A model generated the notes under the pieces. It searched no databases and had not been told where the DNA came from. It saw only the letters and a list, made by a program, of their open reading frames with translations. The position numbers and the translations under genes are program-made. Below are positions 18,316 through 26,483 of a stretch of 64,000 nt of DNA, piece after piece. Origin of the DNA: Thermococcus paralvinellae (lineage in GTDB: Archaea > Methanobacteriota_B > Thermococci > Thermococcales > Thermococcaceae); contig NZ_CP006965.1 of assembly GCF_000517445.1 (NCBI RefSeq), positions 1,278,681 to 1,342,680 of the forward strand, read 5' to 3'. Within the stretch, counting starts at the first letter, position 1. Every line of letters starts with the position of its first letter.

Positions 18316-18730
18316 TTTCAACCCACCTCAGCAGGATGTAAAATAGGAATGTAAAAGCTGCTCCAACCTTCAGCCCAACTGCTATATTGAAAAGAGGTAC
18401 TATTCCTCCACTCACCAGTGATCCAAACTTCCCCCCATTCAAGAAGTTGTAGAAAAATCCACCAAACAACACTCCTACCAAACCAAGACTCACAAGAAAG
18501 ATCGCTGAAGAGCTCTCTATAATACCAACTTCCTTGAATTTGAATTTCTTCCTAACTTTCTTGTATCCATGTGAGGTAATGAGAAGTATGACGCTAACTG
18601 CCAGTATAACCCCTGCTTGAAAGCCTCCTCCGGGACTTAAATGTCCATATACCATCAAATAAGCTGCATAGGTCACAAGGAAAGGACTAACTAGCTTTGT
18701 AGTTGTTCGCACAACTGTGCTCATCTTCAT
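18308..18730 (-). CDS. mnhB: Mrp antiporter subunit B
   Basis: A 140-residue membrane protein with four spans; GHLSPGGGFQAGVILA is the diagnostic MnhB signature and FNIAVGLKVGAAFTF follows. It starts at ATG 18730, 8 bases after AGGAGGT, within an ATGA overlap with the preceding gene. Corresponds to MbhF in the membrane-bound hydrogenase numbering. Confidence 0.92.
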   Translation of the reverse strand: MKMSTVVRTTTKLVSPFLVTYAAYLMVYGHLSPGGGFQAGVILAVSVILLITSHGYKKVRKKFKFKEVGIIESSSAIFLVSLGLVGVLFGGFFYNFLNGGKFGSLVSGGIVPLFNIAVGLKVGAAFTFLFYILLRWVESD

Positions 18731-18972
18731 TTTTTCTTACCTCCTAACAACAAATAAAACCCAGTAACGGCAGTAAAAAGCAGAGTTGCCTCTCCAAGGC
18801 TATCGTAGGCACGCCAGTCAGCTAAGATTGCTGTTACAAGATTTGGAATGTTCACGTCTTGCCAATGTGAGATATAATATTCATAACTTCCCCCTTCCAC
18901 TTTTGAGTAATCTAGCTGCAAAAAGATTAAAGCCAATGAGATAATAATCAAAATCCCAACAATTCTCTTCAC
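18727..18972 (-). CDS. MbhE-like subunit (fragment equivalent to part of MrpA)
   Basis: An 81-residue protein with a membrane span at each end and the motif DWRAYDSLGEATLLFTA, which matches the MbhE/MrpA C-terminal region of membrane-bound hydrogenases and Mrp antiporters. It overlaps both neighbours by 4 bases. In bacteria this segment is part of a large MrpA; here it is a separate gene. Confidence 0.87.
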   Translation of the reverse strand: MKRIVGILIIISLALIFLQLDYSKVEGGSYEYYISHWQDVNIPNLVTAILADWRAYDSLGEATLLFTAVTGFYLLLGGKKK

Positions 18973-19217
18973 TTTTTTGTCCCCTCCGATTTTTCTATTT
19001 CTTCTATTGTGAACAAGAATATTCCAATGACAATCGCCCCAACAACTATTGCAGATAAAGCAACATCTGGAGCTTTAAGCTGGAAGAGAACTAGGACAAA
19101 TACTAAGCTAAGCAGAGCATACTTAACTACTGCACTGATTAGGTCATCCTCCTCAATTACCGCTATTGCTATGATTATCATAACAAACAACAAAAATTCA
19201 TGGATTATCCCAAGCAT
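18969..19217 (-). CDS. MbhD-like subunit (DUF4040)
   Basis: An 82-residue membrane protein with three spans; LFQLKAPDVALSAIVVGA is typical of the DUF4040 segment of MrpA and of MbhD. Start at ATG 19217, inside the 3' end of mnhG by 20 bases, with GGTGG 6 bases upstream. Supplies the second of two small pieces that together replace the C-terminal part of MrpA. Confidence 0.88.
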   Translation of the reverse strand: MLGIIHEFLLFVMIIIAIAVIEEDDLISAVVKYALLSLVFVLVLFQLKAPDVALSAIVVGAIVIGIFLFTIEEIEKSEGTKK

Positions 19218-19512
19218 ACATGTCCACCACGACTTCTGGTTTTATCCCATATTTATAAGCTCCTTTAGCTATTGCATGAGAAATCATTGGGTTTATCAAG
19301 GCTATGAGGAACGCTAAGACAAGCAGCTTAAGTTTGATGAAAATGGAGGCATCAGTGTAGAGCGCCAAAGCCAAGAGAATTGTCATTGCACCACCGGTAT
19401 CACACTTTGTAGCCGCATGCAGTCGAGTATAGACATCAGGAAAGCGAATTATCCCTAGAGCCCCAAATATCATTACAACCTCTCCAAAGGCTAAAAGAAA
19501 ATATTCAATCAC
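19198..19512 (-). CDS. mnhG: Mrp antiporter subunit G
   Basis: A 104-residue protein with three spans; GALGIIRFPDVYTRLHAATK and CDTGGAMTILLALALY are the MnhG signatures. ATGA overlap with mnhF upstream and a 20-base overlap with the DUF4040 gene downstream. Confidence 0.93.
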   Translation of the reverse strand: MIEYFLLAFGEVVMIFGALGIIRFPDVYTRLHAATKCDTGGAMTILLALALYTDASIFIKLKLLVLAFLIALINPMISHAIAKGAYKYGIKPEVVVDMYAWDNP

Positions 19513-19790
19513 CTCTTGCCCCTCCTCTCCAGATATTTTGCTAGAATCAGTCCACCAACTGCATTGACCATCAGGAGAACCACCGCTAAGTCTATCAGAA
19601 AATACTGTTTGCTAATTACTGAGAGAATTGCTATCATTATAACGACCTTTGTGGTTATAGTGTTCAGCCCAACTATTCTATCGGGCAAAGTGGGGCCAAA
19701 GAGCACTCTATAGGTTAGTAGGATGCTTGTAAATATCAAAATCAAAACTCCCCAGCCAAAAGGTGTTACCAGAAGATTTTCTTTAACCAT
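19509..19790 (-). CDS. mnhF: Mrp antiporter subunit F
   Basis: A 93-residue protein with three spans; RVLFGPTLPDRIVGLNTI and the acidic residue in YFLIDLAVVLLMVNAVG match MnhF. It overlaps the end of mnhE by 25 bases and mnhG by 4. Confidence 0.93.
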   Translation of the reverse strand: MVKENLLVTPFGWGVLILIFTSILLTYRVLFGPTLPDRIVGLNTITTKVVIMIAILSVISKQYFLIDLAVVLLMVNAVGGLILAKYLERRGKR

Positions 19791-20371
19791 TCCTCGATGT
19801 CCCCCTTGATTTTTTCTCCAGCCTTCTCCCTATTGAGGGTCTCAACATAAATCCAGTGCACATACAAATAGGTCTCCCCAAGCTTCTTTGAAACATCCAG
19901 AGTTAATGTACCGGGAGTTAAGGTTATTGAGTTTGCTAGTATTGTAATCCCCGTATCTGAGTGCAAATCTGTCTTTATTTTTACAATACCCGGTTTAATA
20001 TCCATGAAAATGACATTCTTAGCAACTTTTATGTTGCTTTCAATCAGACGAAAAGCCATTATTATGAGATATTGAGGAGCGTACAGTAACAGAAAATAGA
20101 TAATTTTCTCAATTAGGTGTCCTTTATGCCTAACATCCTCCATAAGCATGTCTCTCATAAATGACGCAATAATGAGCGTTGCAATGCTACCTATGACAAG
20201 ATTATCCAAAGAGGTATTTGCAGTTATGACGATCCAAAAAGAAAATAATACTATCCAGGTTAACACTATCCGTTCCCATACTGGGAGTTTTTGGGCATCA
20301 TAACTTTCATATAGCACCCTTCTATGAACTTCTTCCAGCCTCTCCTTGAGGTAAAAGGGGACTCTACTCAT
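19766..20371 (-). CDS. mnhE: Mrp antiporter subunit E
   Basis: First gene of the antiporter operon; 201 residues. Two N-terminal spans are followed by the MnhE domain, with TDLHSDTGITILANSITLTP and TLDVSKKLGETYLYVHWI. The ATG has no ribosome site, and a TATA box centred 27 bases upstream (20393-20402) implies a leaderless transcript. Gene order E-F-G-DUF4040-MbhE-like-B-C-D equals MbhA to MbhH. Confidence 0.9.
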   Translation of the reverse strand: MSRVPFYLKERLEEVHRRVLYESYDAQKLPVWERIVLTWIVLFSFWIVITANTSLDNLVIGSIATLIIASFMRDMLMEDVRHKGHLIEKIIYFLLLYAPQYLIIMAFRLIESNIKVAKNVIFMDIKPGIVKIKTDLHSDTGITILANSITLTPGTLTLDVSKKLGETYLYVHWIYVETLNREKAGEKIKGDIEEWLKKIFW

Positions 20372-20392
20372 GGTTTAATATTCGTTTTTTGA

Positions 20393-20402
20393 GGTTATAA
20401 CC
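20393..20402 (-). promoter_or_regulatory. TATA box of the Mrp operon
   Basis: GGTTATAACC, itself a perfect 10-bp palindrome, is centred 27 bases upstream of the mnhE ATG. Transcription would begin at or next to the start codon. Confidence 0.5.
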
Positions 20403-20480
20403 CTTTTTGCAGATTTTAACAAAGACTATCTAGACAGGGAACTGCCTAAAAATTATGTTTTGTCAAATTTACTCCTTTAA

Positions 20481-20545
20481 TTTTAACCCTTTGGTTAAAA
20501 ACTCCTCTTTAGTTTTCAACTTTAGGTTTTGGAAAGATATAAATT
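20481..20545 (+). promoter_or_regulatory. hypF promoter with inverted repeat and SurR-like core
   Basis: TTTTAACC (20481-20488) and GGTTAAAA (20493-20500) form a perfect 8-bp inverted repeat with a 4-base spacer. Overlapping it, GTTAAAAAC at 20494-20502 fits the GTTn3AAC core of the SurR redox regulator, with a weak third half-site. A TATA-like GATATAAAT lies at 20537-20545, about 40 bases before the ATG. Confidence 0.5.
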
Positions 20546-20578
20546 AGTTTTTTTCAAAGTTAAAACATAGGTGAGAAG

Positions 20579-22891
20579 ATGAAGGCTTATCACATTCACG
20601 TCGAAGGTATAGTTCAAGGAGTTGGATTTCGACCTTTTGTTTACAGAATAGCTCATGAGCACAATTTAAGGGGCTACGTAAAAAATCTTGGAGATGCAGG
20701 AGTTGAGATAGTTGTCGAAGGAAACGAAAGCGACATTAAAGCTTTTTTAAATGATTTAAAACATAAAGCCCCGCCACTTGCTAAAGTCGAAAAAGTTAAG
20801 AAAAAGGAGATACCACCTCAAGGATTCGATAGCTTTTACATAGAAAAAAGCTCCCAAGGCGGTTCTGGCGGAGATTCAATAATTCCTCCCGACGTTTCAA
20901 TCTGTGAAGACTGTGTTAGAGAGCTTTTTGATCCAACCAACAAGAGATACATGTATCCTTTCATTGTGTGTACAAACTGCGGACCAAGATTCACTATAAT
21001 TGAAGACTTACCCTATGACCGCATCAATACGACAATGAGAGAGTTTGAGATGTGTGAATTCTGTGAGAGCGAGTATAAAGACCCACTAAACAGAAGATAC
21101 CATGCTGAACCAGTCTGTTGTCCTGTTTGTGGGCCATCTTACAGACTCTACACAAGAGATGGGAAGGAAATCATCGGAGATCCAATAAAAAAGACGGCAG
21201 AGCTAATTGATAAGGGATACATCGTGGCAATTAAAGGTATCGGCGGAATACACATTGCTTGCGACGCAACGAACGAAGATGTTGTTGAAGAACTGAGGAA
21301 GAGAATCCTAAGACCCCAGCAGCCTTTTGCTTTAATGGCAAAAGACTTAGAAACCATTGAGAGCTTTGCTATAATTAGTGACGCTGAAAAAGAGGAGCTT
21401 TTGAGCTATAGGAAACCAATAATTGCTCTTCGCAAGAAAGAGCCTTTCCCGCTTCCAGAGGCTTTAGCTCCGGGTCTGCACACGATAGGTGTCATGCTCC
21501 CATATTCTGGCATTCATTATTTGCTATTCCACTACTCAAAGAGCCCCGTTTATGTCATGACCTCTGCAAACTATCCCGGCTTGCCGATGGTCAAAGATAA
21601 TGATAAAGCATTCAAAGAGCTCAAAGATTTGGCTGATTACTTCCTTCTGCATAACAGAAAAATCCTGAACAGAGCAGATGACAGCGTTATAAGGTTTGTA
21701 GATGGAAAAAGAGCAGTCATTAGGAGAAGCAGAGGTTTTGTGCCTCTGCCGATAGATATTCCATTTGAGTTTACTGGTCTAGCTGTTGGTGCAGAGCTCT
21801 TAAATGCCTTCGGCTTTGCCAAGAACGGAAGGATTTACCCAAGTCAATACATAGGAAACACTTCAAAAGTCGAAGTCCTTGAGTTCATGCGCGAAGCTAT
21901 AGCACATTTCCGCAAAATTTTGAGGATTAAAAACCTCGACTTGGTCATATCAGACTTACATCCCCTCTACAACACAACAAAACTTGCTATGGAAATAGCT
22001 GAAAATGAGGGAGTTGAGTTTCTGCAAGTGCAGCATCATTATGCTCACATAGCATCAGTGATGGCAGAGAACAAGCTGGATGAGATAATCGGAATAGCCG
22101 TTGATGGTGTTGGATATGGAGTTGACGGCAACACTTGGGGAGGAGAAGTTATTTACATGAGCTATGAAGACGTGGAAAGATTAGCACATATTGAGTACTA
22201 CCCGCTCCCCGGAGGAGACCTGGCAAGCTACTACCCCCTTAGAGCCTTGATGGGTATTCTAAGCAAAATATACGCCATAGAAGAACTCAAGGAAATTATT
22301 CAAAGATGCTGTCCAAAAGCCATTGATAGCCTAAAATATGGCAAAGTCGAGTTTAATGTAATCCTAAACCAGCTCGCTAGAGACATAAACGTCAGCTATG
22401 CATCTTCAACAGGAAGAGTCCTTGATGCTTTTTCTGTTATGCTGAATGTAGCCTACAGGAGAACATACGAGGGAGAACCAGCAATGAAGCTTGAGAGCTT
22501 TGCATTCAGAGGTAAAAACGATTTAGGATTTAGTATCCCGATTGATTGTGAGAAGATTAAAGTTGAAGAACTGTTCAGACAGGCACTTGAAGTGAGCGCA
22601 AATCCTGCAGACATTGCTTACTCCGTCCACTTAGCCCTTGGAAGAGCTTTTGGAGAGATAGCAGTTGAAAAAGCAAAGGAATTTGGAGTAAAGAACGTCG
22701 GAATAAGCGGTGGTGTTGCATACAACGAGCTGATAGTCAAAACCATAAGGAAAATCGTTGAGCGCAACGGACTAAAATTCTACGTCACTCAGGAAGTTCC
22801 CAGAGGGGACAACGGCATAAACGTTGGACAAGCATTTTTGGGCGGGCTTTACTTGGAAGGATACTTAAGCAAGGAAGATTTAACACTTTAG
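20579..22891 (+). CDS. hypF: Hydrogenase maturation carbamoyltransferase HypF
   Basis: Activates carbamoyl phosphate and loads a carbamoyl group on HypE for the CN ligands of NiFe-hydrogenase. The 770-residue protein shows the acylphosphatase domain (IVQGVGFRPFVYR, residues 10-22), two zinc-finger pairs (CEDCVREL with CTNCGPR, and CEFCESEY with CCPVCGP), a YrdC domain (about 200-380) and a Kae1-like domain with VQHHYAHIASV. GGTGAG precedes the ATG. HypE follows in the same direction after 85 bases, with a T-rich tract between. Full length and intact. Confidence 0.97.
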   Translation: MKAYHIHVEGIVQGVGFRPFVYRIAHEHNLRGYVKNLGDAGVEIVVEGNESDIKAFLNDLKHKAPPLAKVEKVKKKEIPPQGFDSFYIEKSSQGGSGGDSIIPPDVSICEDCVRELFDPTNKRYMYPFIVCTNCGPRFTIIEDLPYDRINTTMREFEMCEFCESEYKDPLNRRYHAEPVCCPVCGPSYRLYTRDGKEIIGDPIKKTAELIDKGYIVAIKGIGGIHIACDATNEDVVEELRKRILRPQQPFALMAKDLETIESFAIISDAEKEELLSYRKPIIALRKKEPFPLPEALAPGLHTIGVMLPYSGIHYLLFHYSKSPVYVMTSANYPGLPMVKDNDKAFKELKDLADYFLLHNRKILNRADDSVIRFVDGKRAVIRRSRGFVPLPIDIPFEFTGLAVGAELLNAFGFAKNGRIYPSQYIGNTSKVEVLEFMREAIAHFRKILRIKNLDLVISDLHPLYNTTKLAMEIAENEGVEFLQVQHHYAHIASVMAENKLDEIIGIAVDGVGYGVDGNTWGGEVIYMSYEDVERLAHIEYYPLPGGDLASYYPLRALMGILSKIYAIEELKEIIQRCCPKAIDSLKYGKVEFNVILNQLARDINVSYASSTGRVLDAFSVMLNVAYRRTYEGEPAMKLESFAFRGKNDLGFSIPIDCEKIKVEELFRQALEVSANPADIAYSVHLALGRAFGEIAVEKAKEFGVKNVGISGGVAYNELIVKTIRKIVERNGLKFYVTQEVPRGDNGINVGQAFLGGLYLEGYLSKEDLTL

Positions 22892-22913
22892 CTCTTTTTT
22901 CTCAATTTTTATT
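22892..22913 (+). terminator. T-rich terminator after hypF
   Basis: Two T runs (six and five T) follow the hypF stop at once, before the hypE leader. Confidence 0.45.
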
Positions 22914-22976
22914 ACTCAAAAATGACCCAAAACAGCTTAAAATACCAATTCCATTAAAGTTTCAGGGGTGACCAAA

Positions 22977-23987
22977 ATGAAAATTAAACTCGAACATGGA
23001 GCCGGTGGAGAGCTAATGGAAGAGTTCATCAAAGACTTCATCTTAAAGAACTTAAGCTTAAAATCGGCGGGAGGAATTGGATTAGAAGCTTTGGATGATG
23101 GTGCAACAATTCCTTTTGGAGACAAGCACATAGTTTTCACAATTGACGGGCACACAGTTAAGCCTCTCTTTTTTCCGGGAGGGGATATAGGGCGTTTAGC
23201 AGTCAGCGGGACAGTTAATGACTTGGCAGTGATGGGTGCGGAACCATTAGCTTTGGCGAATTCCATGATAATTCAGGAAGGATTTGATAGCGGAGACTTT
23301 GAGAAGATTTTAAGGTCGATGGATGAAACCGCCAAAGAAGTTCCAGTCCCAATAGTGACTGGAGACACAAAGGTAGTTGAAGACAAGATTGGAATCTTTG
23401 TGATTACAGCTGGACTTGGGATAGCTGAGAGAGTCATCACGGATTCTGGAGCAAAGATTGGAGATGTTGTTTTAGTTAGCGGAACGGTTGGAGATCATGG
23501 GATAGCCATAATGAGCCATCGTGAGGGGATAGCGTTTGAAACTGAGCTCAAAAGCGATGTTGCACCAATTTGGGAAGTTGTCAAAGCGGTTGCCGATGCA
23601 ATTGGATGGGAAAATATTCACGCAATGAAGGATCCCACGAGAGGTGGACTGAGCAACGCCTTAAATGAAATAGCGAGAAAAAGCAACGTTGGGATTCTCG
23701 TGAGAGAAAGTGATATTCCCGTGAAGCCAGAAGTTAGAGCAGCAAGTGACATGCTTGGAATAAGCCCCTATGAAGTGGCAAATGAAGGCAAGGTTGTTAT
23801 GATCGTTGCAAGAGAGTATGCCGAAGAAGCACTTGAAGCCATGAGAAAGACAAAGAGAGGAAAAGATGCCGCAATAATTGGAGAAGTTATCGCTGAATAT
23901 AAAGGCAAAGTTATCTTAGAGACTGGAATTGGTGGCAAAAGGTTCATGGAGCCCCCAGTTGGAGATCCTGTGCCAAGGGTGTGTTGA
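22977..23987 (+). CDS. hypE: Hydrogenase maturation protein HypE
   Basis: Dehydrates the carbamoyl group on its C-terminal Cys to a cyanide for the NiFe centre. The 336-residue protein begins KIKLEHGAGGELMEEFI and ends DPVPRVC, so the essential last-residue Cys is present. ATP-binding motifs GTVNDLAVMGAEP and MKDPTRGGL are visible. Start at ATG 22977 with GGGGTGA at 22965-22971; the GTG inside that site is not the start. Confidence 0.97.
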   Translation: MKIKLEHGAGGELMEEFIKDFILKNLSLKSAGGIGLEALDDGATIPFGDKHIVFTIDGHTVKPLFFPGGDIGRLAVSGTVNDLAVMGAEPLALANSMIIQEGFDSGDFEKILRSMDETAKEVPVPIVTGDTKVVEDKIGIFVITAGLGIAERVITDSGAKIGDVVLVSGTVGDHGIAIMSHREGIAFETELKSDVAPIWEVVKAVADAIGWENIHAMKDPTRGGLSNALNEIARKSNVGILVRESDIPVKPEVRAASDMLGISPYEVANEGKVVMIVAREYAEEALEAMRKTKRGKDAAIIGEVIAEYKGKVILETGIGGKRFMEPPVGDPVPRVC

Positions 23988-24022
23988 TTTTTTCAAAACA
24001 TTAAAAGGGAGGTCTACCATCC

Positions 24023-24736
24023 CTAACTGTTTCTATATTTTATAATTTCCCAGAGCTCTTCTATTTGAGGAAGAACTTCAACTTCCTTGCCATCCAAACT
24101 GTCGTAAATGAACTTCTGATTGAATGGAATGACCACATCGGGCTTAACATTAATTTTGTCCAAAACTTCTGGTAAAGCCTTATTTAGAACAAAGACATGC
24201 TTTAAGTCAGCTTTTTCAGCCAAGCCTTCAATCTTCTTTGAAAGCTCAATTGATTCCAAGTTGGGCTCTGCAACATTTACTATAACATCAACTTCTAAGT
24301 CTATTCCTCTTCCAAAGTGCTCTATTCCAGCTTCAGTATCAACCAAAACAATCTCTTCTTTCTTTGGTTGTAGACTCTTTAAAAATTTCTTTGCTAGAGC
24401 TCCATATGGGCAGGCACATCCTTCGCCAGGTTCTTCAATCTTACCAATGCTCATCACACTTAAGTTTTCTCTTTTTGAGAGAATTTCCTCTGGAATTTCC
24501 TCAAAGGTCTTAGGCAGTTCTGGATTATTTAGAATCGCTTTTACCTGCTTCTTTCCACCTAAATATTCCGCCAAAGTTTTTGTCTTGGACAAGCCTAACA
24601 TTCTGTATAAGCCAGGATTAGACTCATCCGCATCCACTATTAAGACTCTATAGCCTCTATTCGCTAAGTACTTTCCGAGCATTGCTGTAATTGTACTCTT
24701 TCCACAACCACCTTTTCCACATATTAAAATCTTCAT
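24023..24736 (-). CDS. CooC-like MinD-family ATPase (nickel insertion type)
   Basis: A 237-residue P-loop ATPase. The deviant Walker A KGGCGKST is at residues 8-15 and the switch DTEAGIEHFGRG follows. The segment GEGCACPYGALAKKFL holds the CxC pair that binds nickel in CooC, the CO dehydrogenase maturation factor. No CO dehydrogenase gene lies in this window; the neighbours are hypE and a NifX-like gene, so a role in nickel handling for hydrogenase or a distant CODH is inferred. Divergent from the NifX-like gene. Confidence 0.88.
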   Translation of the reverse strand: MKILICGKGGCGKSTITAMLGKYLANRGYRVLIVDADESNPGLYRMLGLSKTKTLAEYLGGKKQVKAILNNPELPKTFEEIPEEILSKRENLSVMSIGKIEEPGEGCACPYGALAKKFLKSLQPKKEEIVLVDTEAGIEHFGRGIDLEVDVIVNVAEPNLESIELSKKIEGLAEKADLKHVFVLNKALPEVLDKINVKPDVVIPFNQKFIYDSLDGKEVEVLPQIEELWEIIKYRNS

Positions 24737-24811
24737 TATTATATCACCACACCCAAAACCAGTAACCTTATTTATAACACTTTCTTGATATTTAGTATTA
24801 CAAACAATTTA

Positions 24812-24836
24812 TGTGCATATGCACAAACTTTATATG
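24812..24836 (+). promoter_or_regulatory. 14-bp perfect palindrome at the NifX-like gene promoter
   Basis: TGTGCATATGCACA at 24812-24825 is a perfect palindrome. It abuts a TATA-like CTTTATATG at 24828-24836. It lies in the 134-base space between the divergent CooC-like and NifX-like genes, in operator position. Confidence 0.55.
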
Positions 24837-24870
24837 AAAGATAGTTCAACAATTTGGTCGGTGATTGATA

Positions 24871-25245
24871 ATGAGAATTGCAATTCCCGCAAAAGATGAC
24901 AAAGGATTAGAAAGTGAGGTTTGCGAGCATTTTGGAAGGGCAAAATATTTTGTTTTTGTAGATATTCAAAATAAGAAAATTGAAAATGTAGAAGTTGTTA
25001 AGGTTCCATTTGACGAACACAACCCAGGAGATCTCCCAAACTTCATTAAAGAGCATGGAGGAGAAGTTGTTCTGGCTTACGGTATGGGAAGGAGAGCAAC
25101 GGCATACTTCCAGAGCTTAGGAATACAGGTAGTTACTGGAACACATGGGGAAATAAAGGATGTTGTTGAGGCATTTATAAATCAAGCTCTTAAAGTAGAT
25201 GAAAATTGGAAGGAGAAGATTGAACAAGAGAAACACAGACACTAA
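24871..25245 (+). CDS. NifX/NifB-like dinitrogenase Fe-Mo cofactor-binding family protein
   Basis: A 124-residue single-domain protein of the family that binds Fe-S or Mo-Fe-S cofactors: MRIAIPAKDDKG, CEHFGRAKYFVFVDI with a Cys/His pair, and VVLAYGMGRRATAYF. The tail EQEKHRH could bind metal. No nitrogenase genes are visible, so it probably carries a metal cluster for another enzyme. Start at 24871, with GGTGAT 6 bases upstream. Located between the CooC-like gene and the TehA-like gene. Confidence 0.88.
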   Translation: MRIAIPAKDDKGLESEVCEHFGRAKYFVFVDIQNKKIENVEVVKVPFDEHNPGDLPNFIKEHGGEVVLAYGMGRRATAYFQSLGIQVVTGTHGEIKDVVEAFINQALKVDENWKEKIEQEKHRH

Positions 25246-25387
25246 CATTTATTCCATCTCCTGAACACTTTTCATTAGTTTTTTATTTTAACATGTTTTC
25301 TTAGACATGGACTTCTGGTTTAGTAAAATATTTAAAAATTTTCATAACAAAATTTTCTCATGTGAAGAAAAAGACAGGTGAATAAAA

Positions 25388-26389
25388 ATGAAGATAAGTG
25401 TGAAAGAGTTCGCACCTTCTTGGTTTGCAAGTGTTATGGGCACAGGTGCATTAGCTCTGGTTAGTTTGGCATATTCGAGCAAAGTGTCAATACTAAAAAG
25501 CGTTGCAGTTGGATTGACGTATCTAAATACAGCGTTGTTCTTCATTCTCCTAGTGCCATGGGTTTTGAGGTGGTTCAAATACAAGGAGAATGCACTGAAG
25601 GACCTATATCACCCTGTAATCTGCCATTTTTATGGAACAATAGCAATAGCTTTGCTCGTTCTTTCAGCTGATTATCTACTGATATTAAAGAATCTCACAC
25701 TTGCAAAGGCGTTCTGGCTGATAGGAATGCCTCTAACGATATTCTTCGCCTTTCTGATCCCATACCTAATGTTCATACAAGAGAGAATTGACATCAAGAA
25801 CGTTACTCCGGCTTGGTTCATTCCCCCCGTTGGTCTCATCGTAATCCCCTTGAGCGGAGGAGCTTTAATGAACACGTTCTCTGGGATCTGGAAAGAGGTT
25901 ATGGTATTCGTAAATTACTTCGCATGGGGGGCTGGGTTCTTCCTTTATCTAGCTCTTTTTGCAATAGTCATGCATCGCTTCATAGCTCACGAGCCTCTAC
26001 CATGTGGAATTGCTCCAGCAATTTGGATCAATCTTGGTCCAATTGGCGCTGGAACTTCAACACTCTATATGCTCGTGAAGAATTCAGAATTCATAACAAT
26101 GAAAGAACCTTTTTTAGCCTTTGGACTGATATTTTGGGGCTTTGGCATCTGGTGGTTTGTTATGGCAGTAATAATGACACTCCACTACATCAGAAAACTC
26201 AATCTGCCATACAGCCTAGCTTGGTGGGCATTCATATTTCCGCTTGGAGCCTATGTAAGTGCAACTCACAACGTCGCTTTAGCCTTTGGTATAGACATAA
26301 TAGACAGCTTCGGATTTGTGCTTTACTGGTTACTCTTTGGTCTATGGTTGGTAACCGGAATCAAAACTCTAAAACATATTGCCTTTTAG
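25388..26389 (+). CDS. TehA/SLAC1-family anion channel or dicarboxylate exporter
   Basis: A 333-residue membrane protein with ten predicted spans, beginning FAPSWFASVMGTGALALVS, the family N-terminal motif. Family members include tellurite-resistance TehA, malate exporters and plant SLAC1 anion channels. AGGTG precedes the ATG by 7 bases. It sits inside the hydrogenase maturation region, between the NifX-like gene and hypA, but nothing in the sequence ties it to hydrogenase. Substrate unknown. Confidence 0.87.
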   Translation: MKISVKEFAPSWFASVMGTGALALVSLAYSSKVSILKSVAVGLTYLNTALFFILLVPWVLRWFKYKENALKDLYHPVICHFYGTIAIALLVLSADYLLILKNLTLAKAFWLIGMPLTIFFAFLIPYLMFIQERIDIKNVTPAWFIPPVGLIVIPLSGGALMNTFSGIWKEVMVFVNYFAWGAGFFLYLALFAIVMHRFIAHEPLPCGIAPAIWINLGPIGAGTSTLYMLVKNSEFITMKEPFLAFGLIFWGFGIWWFVMAVIMTLHYIRKLNLPYSLAWWAFIFPLGAYVSATHNVALAFGIDIIDSFGFVLYWLLFGLWLVTGIKTLKHIAF

Positions 26390-26390
26390 A

Positions 26391-26413
26391 TGATTTCTTT
26401 TTCTCTTTTAATT
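26391..26413 (+). terminator. T-rich terminator after the TehA-like gene
   Basis: Directly after the stop: T and C runs including TTTCTTTTTCTCTTTT. Confidence 0.45.
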
Positions 26414-26415
26414 AA

Positions 26416-26450
26416 GCAGTTGACAGTTGAAAACTGCATATTTTATAAAC
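26416..26450 (+). promoter_or_regulatory. hypA promoter with SurR-like core
   Basis: GTTGAAAAC at 26426-26434 fits GTTn3AAC within the inverted repeat CAGTT-gaa-AACTG. An outer GCAGTT/AACTGC pair spans 26416-26438. A TATA-like ATTTTATAAA lies at 26440-26449. The arrangement resembles the hypF promoter. Confidence 0.5.
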
Positions 26451-26483
26451 CTCGGTCACGCTAATTCTTTGGGAGGTGTAAAA

